Shown here one piece after another: positions 21,388 to 32,090 of a stretch of DNA of 64,000 nucleotides. The DNA is from Pluralibacter sp. UBA7423 (GTDB lineage: Bacteria > Pseudomonadota > Gammaproteobacteria > Enterobacterales > Enterobacteriaceae): assembly GCA_002470465.1 (NCBI GenBank), contig DKMD01000021.1, forward strand, positions 1 to 64,000, read 5' to 3'. The notes under the pieces are model-generated. The model searched no databases and had not been told where the DNA came from. It worked only from the letters and a program-made list of their open reading frames with translations. Position numbers and translations under genes: made by a program. Position 1 is the first letter of the stretch. Each line of letters opens with the position of its first letter.

Positions 21388-22212
21388 TCAGGTCAGCCAG
21401 ATGCGGGGAAGCAGAGGCGATTTGTTCAGTAACTGCGGTCGAAGCTGCTGCCAGACGTCACGCATTGCGCGCTGGCAGACCAGGTTATCGTGCGACAAAA
21501 AGCGGACCATTAGCAGGCCGTCGGCAAGCGTGGCACCGGCGAAGGCGTCAAGCGGCGCAAGCCTGTCGCGCACGTCCTCAAGCATGTGTTCATCGGCGGG
21601 ATAGCACGTCAGGCTGCCAACCCACGGCTGTTCGGCCACGGCGCTTAAGTCACCGTTGCTCAGGCGCAGGCGCTCAATCAGCAGCGGCTCGCCGTTCTTC
21701 CACACTTCAAGACGGTTGCTGATATCGCCTTCGCTAAAGCGTTCTCCCATCACCGGGCGGCCAAAGCAGAACAGATCCCAGGCGAGCAGCTTTGCGCCTT
21801 CCTGCAAATGGAAAATGCTGTGCAGCGTGGCGCGGGCAGCGGGAAAGAAGATGGTGTCCTGCGGCAGCCATTCGAGAATGGCGTTTTCGCCGATGTCAAA
21901 ACGCTGGTGAAGTTGAGACTGCGGGCCGCAGCTTCGGTAGAACTTGCTCGCGCCGGGCATAGTGATAAGCGTATGGCTGCCGGCTTCAAGGGTGACGTTG
22001 ATAGCCAGCTCATCGCCACCAACGATGCCGCCGGGTGGATGAAGCAGGTAAAGGTGGCAGGTTTCGCCCTCGGGATAAAAGGGGCGCTGGACGGTGAGCG
22101 GACCGTAATGGCGGGCGGAAGCCAGCACTGTTTTTTCCGGCGTGCGGCGAAACAGCAGATCGAGCGTGGCGCGCCAGCCCGTATGTTCACTTTTCGGTAC
22201 TGCGCCAGGCAA
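21388..22212 (-). CDS. ureD: Urease accessory protein UreD
   Basis: 274 residues. The UreD/UreH fold has LLHPPGGIVGGDEL and TMPGASKFYRS motifs. It is the scaffold that binds apo-urease and recruits UreF and UreG. The start appears to be TTG at 22212; no upstream ATG in frame is convincing, and this reading gives the conserved GWRATLDL region at the expected distance. First gene of the urease operon. Confidence 0.93.
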   Translation of the reverse strand: MPGAVPKSEHTGWRATLDLLFRRTPEKTVLASARHYGPLTVQRPFYPEGETCHLYLLHPPGGIVGGDELAINVTLEAGSHTLITMPGASKFYRSCGPQSQLHQRFDIGENAILEWLPQDTIFFPAARATLHSIFHLQEGAKLLAWDLFCFGRPVMGERFSEGDISNRLEVWKNGEPLLIERLRLSNGDLSAVAEQPWVGSLTCYPADEHMLEDVRDRLAPLDAFAGATLADGLLMVRFLSHDNLVCQRAMRDVWQQLRPQLLNKSPLLPRIWLT

Positions 22213-22237
22213 CGAGGCACCCCTGCAATCGCGTGAA

Positions 22238-22298
22238 TAATCAGACGATAATGAGTATGGATCAGCGTGCAGGCTTCGCGATCATAGGAAACGCTTAT
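22238..22298 (-). promoter_or_regulatory. Candidate Nac-activated ureD promoter
   Basis: On the minus strand ATAAGCGTTTCCTAT (22298-22284) fits the Nac consensus ATA-N6-TNGTAT except for one base (C for G). A -10-like CATACT lies at 22257-22252, which would put the start near 22245 and the site near -46. That is about where Nac binds at the Klebsiella ureD promoter. The -35 is poor, as expected of an activated promoter. This is inference from sequence only. Confidence 0.45.
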
Positions 22299-22354
22299 GA
22301 TGTTAAGTAAATGCAATAATTGATGTCGCCGCCCGAACGGCGGCGAAGGGGAAA

Positions 22355-22969
22355 CTATTCCTGCGGTTTTTTCTTGCGCTTGAGGCGCGACCAGATTTTG
22401 GTTTCCTGACGTCGCCACAGGCGCTGAATATTGTCATGATGGCGCAGCAAAATCAGGCAGGAGAGCATGGATACCGGGAAGGTGTACTGCGGTTTGAACC
22501 ACCAGACATAGAACGGAGCGACCAGCGCGCTGATGATGGCACCCAGCGACGAATAGCCGCTCAGCAAAATAGTCAGTAGCCAGGTGCCGGCCATCACGCC
22601 AGTTAGATCCCAGCCGATAGGCGCGATAGCACCAAACGCCGTAGCAACGCCTTTGCCCCCGCGAAAGCCAAAGAAGATAGGCCAGATATGCCCGAGACAG
22701 GCTGCGATAGCGACGAGGCCGAGCCAGAACGGGGTGAACCCCAGCGCCCAGGCACCCCAGGTCGGCAACATGCCTTTGAGGATGTCGAAGATTAAGACTG
22801 CTACGGCTGCTCCCTTGCCGCCAATTCGTAAAACGTTGGTCGCTCCGGGATTCCCGGAACCGCTCACGCGTGGGTCAGGCAGACCCGCAATGCGGCAGAC
22901 CAGAATGGCGCTGGAAATTGAGCCGCAAAGGTAGGCGAGGAAGACCATTCCAGGCTCGATTGCACTCAT
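22355..22969 (-). CDS. plsY: Glycerol-3-phosphate acyltransferase (acyl-phosphate dependent)
   Basis: 204 residues, very close to E. coli PlsY (YgiH). It is an inner membrane enzyme that acylates glycerol-3-phosphate from acyl-phosphate in phospholipid synthesis. Conserved loops are [31 protein letters not shown] and [14 protein letters not shown] used ATG 22969, which matches the family, rather than the 30-residue upstream extension. Divergent from folB. Confidence 0.97.
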   Translation of the reverse strand: MSAIEPGMVFLAYLCGSISSAILVCRIAGLPDPRVSGSGNPGATNVLRIGGKGAAVAVLIFDILKGMLPTWGAWALGFTPFWLGLVAIAACLGHIWPIFFGFRGGKGVATAFGAIAPIGWDLTGVMAGTWLLTILLSGYSSLGAIISALVAPFYVWWFKPQYTFPVSMLSCLILLRHHDNIQRLWRRQETKIWSRLKRKKKPQE

Positions 22970-23076
22970 AACGCTGTTCCGTTTTGAAAATGTATCGGTA
23001 TTCTCTTCATCTGTGGATAATACGCATATTTTGCCGGAAGTGGTATCCGGCACGGGCAAAAAGCAGGCAGGGCGTG

Positions 23077-23439
23077 ATGGATATTGTATTTATAGAGCAA
23101 CTTTCGGTTATCACCACTATTGGTGTTTATGACTGGGAACAGACCATCGAACAGAAGCTGGTGTTCGATATCGAAATGGCGTGGGACAACCGTAAATCAG
23201 CTGCCAGCGACAACGTTGAGGATTGCCTGAGCTATGCCGATATCAGCGAGGCGGTCATCGCCCATGTGGAAGGCGGGCGTTTTGCGCTGGTGGAACGCGT
23301 GGCGGAAGAAGTCGCGCAGATTCTGCTGACGCGCTTTAACTCACCGTGGGTGCGCATCAAACTCAGTAAACCGGGGGCCGTGGCGCGTGCGGCAAACGTG
23401 GGCGTTATCATCGAGCGTGGCACAAATCTGAAACCGTAA
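23077..23439 (+). CDS. folB: Dihydroneopterin aldolase
   Basis: 120 residues of the FolB family. It converts 7,8-dihydroneopterin to 6-hydroxymethyl-dihydropterin in folate synthesis. It shows [11 protein letters not shown], the GVYDWE substrate loop, the SYADISE motif and the catalytic Lys in IKLSKPGA. The start at 23077 matches E. coli; the frame extends upstream to 22984 without conservation. Confidence 0.97.
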   Translation: MDIVFIEQLSVITTIGVYDWEQTIEQKLVFDIEMAWDNRKSAASDNVEDCLSYADISEAVIAHVEGGRFALVERVAEEVAQILLTRFNSPWVRIKLSKPGAVARAANVGVIIERGTNLKP

Positions 23440-23538
23440 GAATAAATTCATCACAAGTAAACGAAACGCCGATAGTTATGTCTTAGAGCTGGATTCTTTT
23501 TAGCAGCTTCTTTTTTCTATTATTTAAGGGTTTATTGA

Positions 23539-24360
23539 ATGAGCGATATGCACTCGCTGCTGGTAGCGGCTATCCTGGGTGTTGTCGAGGGACTGACGGA
23601 GTTTTTACCTGTTTCCAGCACCGGCCATATGATTATTGTCGGCCATTTGCTGGGTTTTGAGGGCGAAACAGCAAACACGTTTGAGGTGGTTATCCAGTTA
23701 GGATCGATCCTTGCGGTGGTGGTGATGTTCTGGCGTCGTCTGTTTGGTCTGATCGGCATCCATTTTGGTCGTCCACCGGTGCATGAAGGTATGGGGACAG
23801 GTCGCCTGTCGCTGATTCACGTGCTGCTGGCGATGATCCCGGCGGTGGTGCTTGGGCTGGTGTTGCACGATGCCATTAAATCGCTCTTCAACCCGGTAAA
23901 CGTGATGTATGCGCTGGTGGTCGGCGGCGTGCTGCTGATTGCCGCTGAGCTGCTGAAGCCGAAAGAGCCGCGCGCAATGGGCCTGGATGATATGACCTAC
24001 CTTCAGGCGTTTGCTATCGGCTGCTTCCAGTGTCTGGCGCTGTGGCCGGGCTTCTCCCGCTCGGGTTCCACCATCGCGGGCGGGATGCTGCTTGGCGTGA
24101 GCCGCTATGCGGCGGCAGAGTTTTCCTTCCTGCTGGCTGTGCCGATGATGATGGGCGCGACGGCGCTCGATCTCTATAAGAGCATCGGTTTCCTGACCAG
24201 CTCTGATATCCCGATGTTTGCCGTAGGCTTTGTGAGTGCGTTCGTGGTGGCGCTGTTTGCCATCAAAACCTTCCTGCACATCATCAAACGCATCACCTTT
24301 ATTCCGTTCGCTATCTACCGCTTTGTCGTGGCGGCAGCGGTCTACGCGGTGTTTATGTAA
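23539..24360 (+). CDS. uppP: Undecaprenyl-diphosphatase
   Basis: 273 residues (BacA). It is an integral membrane enzyme that recycles undecaprenyl pyrophosphate for peptidoglycan and O-antigen synthesis. Both catalytic regions are visible: [15 protein letters not shown] near residue 15 and [10 protein letters not shown] near 170. Its stop overlaps the end of convergent cca by 8 bases. Confidence 0.98.
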   Translation: MSDMHSLLVAAILGVVEGLTEFLPVSSTGHMIIVGHLLGFEGETANTFEVVIQLGSILAVVVMFWRRLFGLIGIHFGRPPVHEGMGTGRLSLIHVLLAMIPAVVLGLVLHDAIKSLFNPVNVMYALVVGGVLLIAAELLKPKEPRAMGLDDMTYLQAFAIGCFQCLALWPGFSRSGSTIAGGMLLGVSRYAAAEFSFLLAVPMMMGATALDLYKSIGFLTSSDIPMFAVGFVSAFVVALFAIKTFLHIIKRITFIPFAIYRFVVAAAVYAVFM

Positions 24361-25591
24361 CCTGCGGACAGCGTTTGTCCTTCCACTGCGCGACGGCGTC
24401 AATGCGGCGTCGCGTCAGTTCTTCCCGCACTTCAGGCCCCTTGAATCCTGCCTCAATCACCGGTTTCGTCGGCACGGATTTCGCCACCTCCCACGCTTCG
24501 CGTAGCAGACGCCCCTGCGGATAATCGCAGGCTTCAAACGTGGTGCGCCCGCGCACGTCGGCTTCGCTGGTGAGCGCCAACTGCTCGACTCGCTGTGGTT
24601 TACGCCAGGCATCCAGGGAGTCAAAAAGCTTCACGATCGTCGCGGGTTTGAGAATGGGCAAGGTGTGAATGAGGTCATGGAATTCTGCCACCAGTTTCGC
24701 CAGATCGCGCATCTCGTTAGGCACCCGTAACCGGGCGCAAAGCTGTTCGACAAGCTTTACGCCAGCCAGACCGTGGCCATGATGGCGCGGCCAGAACTCT
24801 TTTGGCGTGAGTGCCTTACCGAGATCGTGGCACAGCGTGGCGAAGCGTACGTCAACGGCTGGCGTCAGCATTGCTGCCATCGTCAACGTCATCAGCGTAT
24901 GTACGCCGGTGTCAATTTCAGGGTGCCATTTGGCCGGCGCGGGCACGCCGTACAGCGCGTCGATTTCCGGGAAAAGGACCTTTAATGCACCGCAGTCGCG
25001 CAGCGTCTGGAAGAATACCTGCGGGTTTCGTGTGCTTAGTGCGTTCTCGGTTTCTTTCCATACGCGTTCCGGCGTGAGGTGTTCAAGCTCACCTGCGGCG
25101 GTCATGTCGCGCATCAGCGTCATGGTTTCATCGGCGATGCGGAAACTCAAATGCGCGTAGCGGGCGGCAAACCGCGCCACGCGCAGTACGCGAAGCGGAT
25201 CTTCACTGAAAGCCGGGGAAACATGGCGCAGCAGGCGGTTTTGCAGATCGGCCTGACCGTGATACGGGTCGATAATATCGCCGCTTTCGTCCTGGGCAAG
25301 GGCGTTAACGGTCAGGTCGCGGCGCTGTAAATCCTGCTCCAGCGTAACGTCCGGAGCGGCGTAGCAGGTGAAACCGGTATAGCCTGAACCGGATTTTCGC
25401 TCGGTGCGGGCGAGGGCGTACTCTTCGTGCGTTTTCGGATGGAGAAAAACAGGAAAATCGCGACCTACCTGCTGGTAGCCCGCATCGAGCATTTGCTGTG
25501 GGGTGGCGCCGACAACGACCCAATCTTTGTCTTTGACCGGCAGGCCTAACAACGCATCACGTACTGCACCACCGACCAGATATGTCTTCAC
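24353..25591 (-). CDS. cca: Multifunctional CCA tRNA nucleotidyltransferase
   Basis: 412 residues. It adds or repairs the 3' CCA of tRNAs. The N-terminal nucleotidyltransferase motif is [12 protein letters not shown] with the DxD (KDKDWVVVG), then RRDLTVNAL. The HD phosphohydrolase domain shows HDLGKALT. It converges on uppP with an 8-base overlap. Confidence 0.98.
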   Translation of the reverse strand: MKTYLVGGAVRDALLGLPVKDKDWVVVGATPQQMLDAGYQQVGRDFPVFLHPKTHEEYALARTERKSGSGYTGFTCYAAPDVTLEQDLQRRDLTVNALAQDESGDIIDPYHGQADLQNRLLRHVSPAFSEDPLRVLRVARFAARYAHLSFRIADETMTLMRDMTAAGELEHLTPERVWKETENALSTRNPQVFFQTLRDCGALKVLFPEIDALYGVPAPAKWHPEIDTGVHTLMTLTMAAMLTPAVDVRFATLCHDLGKALTPKEFWPRHHGHGLAGVKLVEQLCARLRVPNEMRDLAKLVAEFHDLIHTLPILKPATIVKLFDSLDAWRKPQRVEQLALTSEADVRGRTTFEACDYPQGRLLREAWEVAKSVPTKPVIEAGFKGPEVREELTRRRIDAVAQWKDKRCPQVT

Positions 25592-25671
25592 GCCAACCTT
25601 CTCCCCTCACTGTTTTATCTGCTGATAATACGTAAGTGTAGAGGAGATGGCTAATCAGGCCGATGCTGGCA

Positions 25672-26292
25672 TCAGTTCATCCAGCGATCGTTGCGTTTGC
25701 GGCTTGGCACCAGGCGCGGCAGAACCAGACCCAGAATCAGACCTACGCCGAGCACGCCGCCGCCGTACATAAACCACTGCATGATGATGGTGCGCTGCTT
25801 GTCATCGAGCTGCAGATTGGCGGCATTCACCTTTTTCTGCGCCACGATAAGCTCGTTTTTCAGCTTCTGGTTTTCGGCTTTCAGGCTGTTAATGACGCTG
25901 TCGCTTCCGGCGACTTTTTTCTGCATGTCTGCCGTGCGTTGGTTCCAGGTTCCGTCAATATTGTTCAGCTTGTCGGTCAGGGTTTTGACCTGGTTTTCGA
26001 GATCCGGCACGCGAGTTTTGAAGCTCGGTTCGCTTTTCAGCTCTTTCAGCGGGATCCATGCGGTACGGCCGTTGCTGTCGCGCACCTGGCCATACTGGGT
26101 GTTTTCATTGGTCTGGAGCAGGGTGACGGCTTCACCGGCGGTGACGGTGCCCGCAAGGCGATAGTTGTCGCCGGGGCCGCTGCGTACCCAGGTATTCAGC
26201 TCATCAGAAACGTAGCGAGTTTCTTCCGCGTGAACGGCAGCAGAAGCGCTAAGGGCAAATAAAGTTAATCCAATCAGGCGTAATTTAAGCAT
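25672..26292 (-). CDS. ygiM: SH3 domain-containing membrane-anchored protein
   Basis: 206 residues, matching E. coli YgiM (TIGR04211 family). It has a signal peptide cleaved near VHA-EE, a bacterial SH3 domain (about 25-90, with WVRSGPGDNYRL), a coiled coil (about 100-170, LENQVKTLTDKL) and one C-terminal membrane helix followed by a basic tail. Exact role is unsettled. Divergent from ygiF. Confidence 0.93.
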   Translation of the reverse strand: MLKLRLIGLTLFALSASAAVHAEETRYVSDELNTWVRSGPGDNYRLAGTVTAGEAVTLLQTNENTQYGQVRDSNGRTAWIPLKELKSEPSFKTRVPDLENQVKTLTDKLNNIDGTWNQRTADMQKKVAGSDSVINSLKAENQKLKNELIVAQKKVNAANLQLDDKQRTIIMQWFMYGGGVLGVGLILGLVLPRLVPSRKRNDRWMN

Positions 26293-26392
26293 CGGGTCTT
26301 CGTTATTTTCATAAAGTGAGTCGATAGTAAAGGCATCAGTCTGACGATGCCAGGCATTCTACGGCAATCAGAATCGTCCAGGAGGCGATTGC

Positions 26393-26512
26393 ATGGCAAA
26401 GTACCGCGAAATACACTCTACTGACAAAAAAGATGCGCGGAAGTTCGGCGTAACGATCAATCAAGGCTTCGCAACCATAAGAAATCAGTCATGGATCAGG
26501 AAATCGAATTAA
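26393..26512 (+). CDS. Short upstream reading frame overlapping ygiF start (39 codons)
   Basis: ATG 26393 is preceded by a strong ribosome binding site (GGAGG, 7 bases upstream). The frame runs 39 codons (MAKYREIHSTDKKDARKFGV and on) and ends 22 bases inside ygiF in another frame. The ygiF start itself has a poor ribosome binding site, so translational coupling is plausible. The peptide is basic, with no recognised domain. Confidence 0.4.
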   Translation: MAKYREIHSTDKKDARKFGVTINQGFATIRNQSWIRKSN

Positions 26513-27405
26513 AGTTCATCGTTGAGCAGCACGGCGTGGAGACGCTGCGCCGGCAGCTCAATACCCTCACCACGGAACACATTCCGGCGGCACAGCTTCT
26601 CAATATCTATTACGAAACCGCCGACAGCTGGCTGCGTCGTCACGACATGGGGCTACGCATTCGTGGCCACAACGGCCGCTATGAAATGACGATGAAAATT
26701 GCCGGGAAAGTGGTGGGCGGCCTGCACTCGCGACCTGAATACAATATCGACCTCGATAACGCCGAACTGGCGCTGGAAAAGCTGCCGGCTGAAGTCTGGC
26801 CGCAGGGTAAGCTGCCGCCGGAGCTGGCCTCGCAGGTGAAGCCGCTGTTCAGCACCGATTTTTACCGCGAAAAGTGGCTGGTAAACCACAACCAGAGCCG
26901 GATTGAGCTGGCGCTGGATTTGGGCGACGTCAAAGCGGGCAACCATCAGGAGCCGATTTGTGAGCTGGAGCTGGAGCTGCTGCACGGCAGCGTGGACGAT
27001 ATTCTGGATTTGGCCGAACAGCTGATTTCCGTGGGCGTGCTGCGTCAGGGTAGCCTCAGTAAGGCGGCTCGCGGTTACCACCTGGCGGCAGGTAATGCAG
27101 AACGTACTCTGAAAAAAGCTGAATTTAAAGAACAGGATAACGCGGCTCTCGAAGCGGCGCTGGCGCACTGGCAGTATCATGAAGAGCTCTGGCTGCGCGG
27201 CAAAGCTGAGGCGAAAGCTGAAGTGCTGAAGGCGGTGGCGTTTATCCGTGACGCGCTCCAGCGCGAACACGAAATGGCTGCCGCGCAAATGGCGCAAATT
27301 GGCGAAGCGATTGTCAGCGCATCCGATGCGAAAGGGGCAGCCTTTAAGCCGCAAATCGCGCAGGCCAAACTGATGCTGACGGCCTTTCTGGTCACCGGAC
27401 GATAA
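26491..27405 (+). CDS. ygiF: Inorganic triphosphatase, CYTH domain, CHAD part shortened
   Basis: 304 residues against about 433 for E. coli YgiF. The CYTH domain is complete: EIELKF at the start, RxRxxN-like [15 protein letters not shown], and [13 protein letters not shown] metal ligands. It hydrolyses tripolyphosphate. The C-terminal CHAD domain stops about one third of the way in, at the point where E. coli reads on after the LTEWLV segment. glnE follows 17 bases later, so this looks like a clean loss of about 130 codons. Activity of the CYTH domain is probably kept. Confidence 0.9.
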   Translation: MDQEIELKFIVEQHGVETLRRQLNTLTTEHIPAAQLLNIYYETADSWLRRHDMGLRIRGHNGRYEMTMKIAGKVVGGLHSRPEYNIDLDNAELALEKLPAEVWPQGKLPPELASQVKPLFSTDFYREKWLVNHNQSRIELALDLGDVKAGNHQEPICELELELLHGSVDDILDLAEQLISVGVLRQGSLSKAARGYHLAAGNAERTLKKAEFKEQDNAALEAALAHWQYHEELWLRGKAEAKAEVLKAVAFIRDALQREHEMAAAQMAQIGEAIVSASDAKGAAFKPQIAQAKLMLTAFLVTGR

Positions 27406-27422
27406 CTTTCACGAGGGCAGTC

Positions 27423-30263
27423 ATGACGCCGTTTTCTTTGCAGTTAGAGCAGCAGTGGCAGACGGTGATTGACCGACTGCCGGCAGATTTCCCGTCTATG
27501 CCGCTGAGCCAGCAGGCGCAGGCGGCGATGGCCTTCAGTGATTTCATCAGCCAGAGCCTGGTCGCACACCCGGAATGGCTGGGCGAGCTTGAAAACAGCC
27601 CACCGCTCGCTGACGAGTGGCAGCACTATGCCGCCTGGCTTCAGGAACGGCTTGCGAACGTCAGTGACGAAAATAGCCTGATGCGCGAGCTGCGCCTGTT
27701 TCGCCGCCGCATCATGGTGCGCATCGCCTGGTCACAGGCCCTGTCGCTGCACTCCACCGAAAGCAGTTTGCAACAGCTGAGCCATCTGGCAGAAACGCTG
27801 ATCGTCAGCGCGCGCGACTGGATTTACGATGCCTGCTGCCGCGAATGGGGCACGCCCTGCAATGCCGAAGGCAAACCGCAGCCGCTGCTGATCCTTGGCA
27901 TGGGCAAGCTCGGCGGTGGCGAACTTAACTTCTCCTCTGACATCGACCTTATTTTTGCCTGGCCGGAGCACGGTTCAACCCAGGGCGGGCGGCGTGAACT
28001 CGACAATGCCCAGTTCTTCACCCGCATGGGGCAGCGGCTTATCAAAGCGCTCGATCAGGCAACGATGGACGGGTTCGTGTATCGCGTGGACATGCGCCTG
28101 CGCCCGTTCGGCGAAAGCGGTCCGCTGGTGCTGAGCTTCGCCGCGCTGGAAGATTACTACCAGGAGCAGGGCCGCGACTGGGAACGCTATGCGATGGTCA
28201 AGGCCCGCATCATGGGCGACCGGGAAGGCCTCTACGTCGACGAGCTGCGCGCCATGCTGCGGCCCTTTGTTTTCCGCCGCTATATCGACTTCAGCGTAAT
28301 CCAGTCGCTGCGTAGCATGAAGGGGATGATCGCGCGTGAAGTACGCCGTCGTGGCCTCAAAGACAACATTAAGCTCGGCGCGGGCGGCATCCGTGAAATC
28401 GAGTTTATCGTTCAGGTGTTTCAGCTGATCCGCGGCGGGCGTGAGCCATCGCTTCAGGGCCGCTCGCTGCTGCCGACGCTGGAGGCCATCGATGCGCTGC
28501 ATCTCCTGCCAGAAGGTGAAGCCGCGCAGCTGCGTGAAGCGTATCTTTTCCTGCGCCGACTGGAGAACCTGCTGCAAAGCATCAACGATGAGCAAACCCA
28601 GACCTTGCCGCAGGACGAGCTTAATCGCGCACGTCTGGCATGGGGCATGGATTTTGCCGACTGGGAAAGGCTCACTGAAGTACTGAACCAGCACATGGTC
28701 CAGGTGCGGCAGATCTTTAACGAGTTGATTGGCGATGACGAAGAAACCTCGGCGGATGAACAGCTCTCCGAGCACTGGCGCGAGCTGTGGCAGGATGCGC
28801 TACAGGAAGATGACACCACGCCGGTGCTGGCGCATTTGGCAGACAGCGCTCGTCACCAGGTGCTGGCGCTGATCGCGGATTTCAAAAAAGAGCTGGATAA
28901 GCGCACCATTGGCCCGCGCGGGCGTCAGGTGCTGGATTCACTGATGCCGCATCTGTTGAGCGAAGTGTGCAGCCGGGAAGATGCACCCGTTCCGCTGGCG
29001 CGCATCATGCCGCTGCTGACCGGTATTGTTACCCGAACGACTTATCTTGAATTACTGAGCGAATTTCCCGGCGCGCTGAAGCATCTGATTCGCCTTTGTG
29101 CCGCGTCGCCAATGGTTGCCAGCCAGCTGGCACGCTATCCGTTGCTGCTTGATGAACTGCTGGATCCGAATACGCTCTACCAGCCGACGGCGACCGACGC
29201 CTATCGCGACGAGCTGCGCCAGTATCTGCTGCGCGTGCCGGAAGAAGATGAAGAGCAACAGCTGGAAGCGCTGCGCCAGTTCAAGCAGGCGCAATTGCTG
29301 CGCGTGGCGGCGGCGGATATCGCCGGAACGCTGCCGGTGATGAAAGTGAGCGATCACTTAACCTGGCTTGCGGAGGCGATGATCGATGCCGTCGTGCAGC
29401 AGGCCTGGACGCAGATGATCGCCCGCTATGGTCAACCGAAACACCTGTCAGAACGTCAGGGGCGCGGTTTTGCCGTGGTCGGGTACGGTAAGCTCGGTGG
29501 CTGGGAGCTTGGCTACAGTTCCGATCTCGATCTCGTTTTCCTTCACGACTGCCCGGCGGACGTGATGACCGACGGCGAACGTGAAATTGACGGTCGACAG
29601 TTCTATCTGCGCCTCGCACAGCGCATCATGCACCTCTTCAGCACCCGCACTTCCTCGGGCATTCTGTACGAAGTGGACGCTCGCTTACGTCCTTCCGGTG
29701 CTGCAGGCATGCTGGTGACAACGACGGAGTCGTTCGCCGATTATCAGCGCAATGAAGCCTGGACCTGGGAGCATCAGGCACTCGTCCGGGCTCGCGTGGT
29801 GTATGGCGATCCGCAGCTTCAGGCGCAGTTTGACGCTATTCGTCGCGACGTACTGATGCTGCCGCGCGCAGGCGAGAAGCTGCAAACCGAAGTGCGGGAA
29901 ATGCGTGAAAAAATGCGCGCGCATCTTGGCGGCAAACATCGCGATCGTTTTGATATTAAAGCGGATGAGGGCGGTATCACCGATATTGAATTTATCACGC
30001 AGTATCTGGTGCTGCGTTTTGCCCACGATAAGCCGAAGCTGACGCGCTGGTCCGATAACGTGCGTATCCTCGAGCTGCTGGCGCAAAACGACATTATGGA
30101 TGAACAGGAAGCGCTGGCGCTGAGCCAGGCATACACGACGCTTCGCGATGCGCTGCATCATCTGGCCCTGCAGGAAGAAGCGGGGAACGTGGCGCTGGAT
30201 GCATTTACGGCAGAGCGTGAGCTGGTTGCCGCCTCATGGCGGAAATGGCTGGTAATGCCCTGA
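27423..30263 (+). CDS. glnE: Glutamine synthetase adenylyltransferase/deadenylase
   Basis: 946 residues, same length as E. coli GlnE. It adenylylates and deadenylylates glutamine synthetase in response to PII and glutamine. The two nucleotidyltransferase domains are both intact: [15 protein letters not shown] in the N-terminal (deadenylylase) half and [15 protein letters not shown] in the C-terminal (adenylylase) half. Downstream hldE follows by 47 bases. Confidence 0.98.
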   Translation: MTPFSLQLEQQWQTVIDRLPADFPSMPLSQQAQAAMAFSDFISQSLVAHPEWLGELENSPPLADEWQHYAAWLQERLANVSDENSLMRELRLFRRRIMVRIAWSQALSLHSTESSLQQLSHLAETLIVSARDWIYDACCREWGTPCNAEGKPQPLLILGMGKLGGGELNFSSDIDLIFAWPEHGSTQGGRRELDNAQFFTRMGQRLIKALDQATMDGFVYRVDMRLRPFGESGPLVLSFAALEDYYQEQGRDWERYAMVKARIMGDREGLYVDELRAMLRPFVFRRYIDFSVIQSLRSMKGMIAREVRRRGLKDNIKLGAGGIREIEFIVQVFQLIRGGREPSLQGRSLLPTLEAIDALHLLPEGEAAQLREAYLFLRRLENLLQSINDEQTQTLPQDELNRARLAWGMDFADWERLTEVLNQHMVQVRQIFNELIGDDEETSADEQLSEHWRELWQDALQEDDTTPVLAHLADSARHQVLALIADFKKELDKRTIGPRGRQVLDSLMPHLLSEVCSREDAPVPLARIMPLLTGIVTRTTYLELLSEFPGALKHLIRLCAASPMVASQLARYPLLLDELLDPNTLYQPTATDAYRDELRQYLLRVPEEDEEQQLEALRQFKQAQLLRVAAADIAGTLPVMKVSDHLTWLAEAMIDAVVQQAWTQMIARYGQPKHLSERQGRGFAVVGYGKLGGWELGYSSDLDLVFLHDCPADVMTDGEREIDGRQFYLRLAQRIMHLFSTRTSSGILYEVDARLRPSGAAGMLVTTTESFADYQRNEAWTWEHQALVRARVVYGDPQLQAQFDAIRRDVLMLPRAGEKLQTEVREMREKMRAHLGGKHRDRFDIKADEGGITDIEFITQYLVLRFAHDKPKLTRWSDNVRILELLAQNDIMDEQEALALSQAYTTLRDALHHLALQEEAGNVALDAFTAERELVAASWRKWLVMP

Positions 30264-30310
30264 GTTATGCTATTATCGCGCGCAATTGATGAATCTTTCA
30301 GGAGTCTGGA

Positions 30311-31744
30311 ATGAAAGTAACGCTGCCAGAGTTTGAACGTGCAGGGGTGATGGTTGTCGGCGACGTAATGCTGGATCGCTACTGGTATGGCCCGACGAGC
30401 CGCATTTCTCCGGAGGCCCCGGTGCCGGTGGTGAAAGTGGATACCATTGAGGAACGCCCTGGCGGCGCGGCGAACGTGGCGATGAACATTGCTTCACTGG
30501 GCGCTAACTCCCGCCTGGTTGGCCTGACGGGCATCGACGATGCGGCACGCGCGTTGAGCAAAGCGCTGGCGGACGTCAACGTGAAATGTGATTTCGTTTC
30601 GGTGCCGACGCACCCGACCATCACTAAGCTGCGCGTACTTTCCCGCAACCAGCAGCTGATTCGTCTGGACTTCGAAGAAGGCTTTGCCGGCGTTGACCCT
30701 CAACCGATGCATGAACGCATCCAGCAGGCGCTGGGCCATATTGGGGCGCTGGTGCTCTCCGATTACGCCAAAGGCGCGCTGGAAAGCGTGCAGGCAATGA
30801 TTCAGCTGGCGCGTAAAGCGGGCGTCCCGGTGCTGATCGATCCGAAAGGCACTGAGTTTGAACGCTATCGCGGCGCGACGCTGCTGACGCCTAACCTGTC
30901 TGAGTTTGAAGCCGTGGCCGGGAAGTGCAAGAGTGAAGCAGAAATCGTTGAGCGCGGCATGAAAGTGATCGCCGACTATGAGCTTTCTGCACTGCTGGTG
31001 ACCCGTTCCGAGCAGGGCATGACGCTGTTGCAGCCGGGCAAAGCGCCGCTGCATATGCCGACTCAGGCGCAGGAAGTGTATGACGTAACCGGTGCGGGCG
31101 ACACGGTGATTGGTGTGCTGGCGGCAACGCTCGCAGCCGGGAATTCACTGGAAGAAGCGTGCTTCTTCGCGAACGCCGCAGCAGGCGTTGTCGTCGGCAA
31201 ACTCGGGACGTCCACCGTTTCGCCGATCGAGCTGGAAAACGCCGTGCGTGGCCGTGCCGATACCGGCTTTGGCGTGATGAGCGAAGACGAGCTGAAGCAG
31301 GCTGTTGCCGCTGCCCGCAAGCGCGGTGAAAAAGTCGTGATGACCAACGGCGTGTTCGACATTCTGCACGCCGGTCACGTCTCCTATCTTTCGAACGCGC
31401 GTAAGCTTGGCGATCGCCTGATTGTTGCGGTGAACAGCGATGCGTCCACCAAACGCCTGAAGGGGGAAACCCGTCCGGTGAATCCGCTCGAACAGCGTAT
31501 GATTGTGCTCGGCGCGCTGGAGTCCGTTGACTGGGTCGTTTCATTTGAGGAAGACACGCCTCAACGCCTTATCGCGGGCATTCTGCCGGATCTGCTGGTG
31601 AAAGGCGGTGACTACAAGCCAGATCAAATAGCGGGCAGCGAGGAAGTCTGGGCGAACGGCGGCGAAGTGATGGTGCTCAACTTTGAAGACGGTTGTTCAA
31701 CCACGAATATTATTAAGCGCATTCAGCAGGACAGCGACCGCTAA
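30311..31744 (+). CDS. hldE: Bifunctional heptose 7-phosphate kinase / heptose 1-phosphate adenylyltransferase
   Basis: 477 residues. The N-terminal ribokinase-type domain (about 1-318) has GGAANVAMN and DVTGAGDTV. The C-terminal nucleotidyltransferase (about 344-477) has [16 protein letters not shown] with the HxGH motif. It makes ADP-heptose for the LPS inner core. Probably cotranscribed with glnE. Confidence 0.98.
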   Translation: MKVTLPEFERAGVMVVGDVMLDRYWYGPTSRISPEAPVPVVKVDTIEERPGGAANVAMNIASLGANSRLVGLTGIDDAARALSKALADVNVKCDFVSVPTHPTITKLRVLSRNQQLIRLDFEEGFAGVDPQPMHERIQQALGHIGALVLSDYAKGALESVQAMIQLARKAGVPVLIDPKGTEFERYRGATLLTPNLSEFEAVAGKCKSEAEIVERGMKVIADYELSALLVTRSEQGMTLLQPGKAPLHMPTQAQEVYDVTGAGDTVIGVLAATLAAGNSLEEACFFANAAAGVVVGKLGTSTVSPIELENAVRGRADTGFGVMSEDELKQAVAAARKRGEKVVMTNGVFDILHAGHVSYLSNARKLGDRLIVAVNSDASTKRLKGETRPVNPLEQRMIVLGALESVDWVVSFEEDTPQRLIAGILPDLLVKGGDYKPDQIAGSEEVWANGGEVMVLNFEDGCSTTNIIKRIQQDSDR

Positions 31745-31760
31745 GCCTCAATTCACGCCA

Positions 31761-31790
31761 AAAGCGCCCCGCCAGAGGGGCGCTTTTTTT
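31761..31790 (+). terminator. Rho-independent terminator of glnE-hldE
   Basis: AAAGCGCCCC and GGGGCGCTTT form a 10-bp stem with loop GCCAGA, followed by a T run. Confidence 0.95.
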
Positions 31791-32090
31791 TGGGCGCTCT
31801 CCCGTCCCGGCACCAAAAACGCCCTTCATCTCTGTATCTGCGATGCTTATCAAATTTTAACTTGTTGATAACTTTTGTTTGCTGGTATTGCAACTATCAT
31901 TAACATGCATCTGATTCCTGAATGCTGGCGCAGATATTTACCCAGGAAAATTTAGGATAAGTGTCTGTGTATATAAAATTCTTATTACTTGTGACTTATT
32001 AATGCATTTCTTAAGTTTTGTGCTTTTTTGTAGTTGTTAACGCTATGTCTTGCGCATTTCTACGGAATTTTATGTTTTTGGGGTGATGCA
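31791..32090. promoter_or_regulatory. AT-rich upstream region of autotransporter gene
   Basis: About 300 bases without a convincing gene, much more AT-rich than the flanking core. It presumably carries the promoter and 5' leader of the autotransporter gene, and its composition suits H-NS binding. I could not pick a single convincing -35/-10 pair. Confidence 0.4.

Noticed and set aside
22984..23076. N-terminal extension of FolB
   Set aside because: It overlaps the plsY promoter side and has no counterpart in the family, and the conserved start is at 23077.
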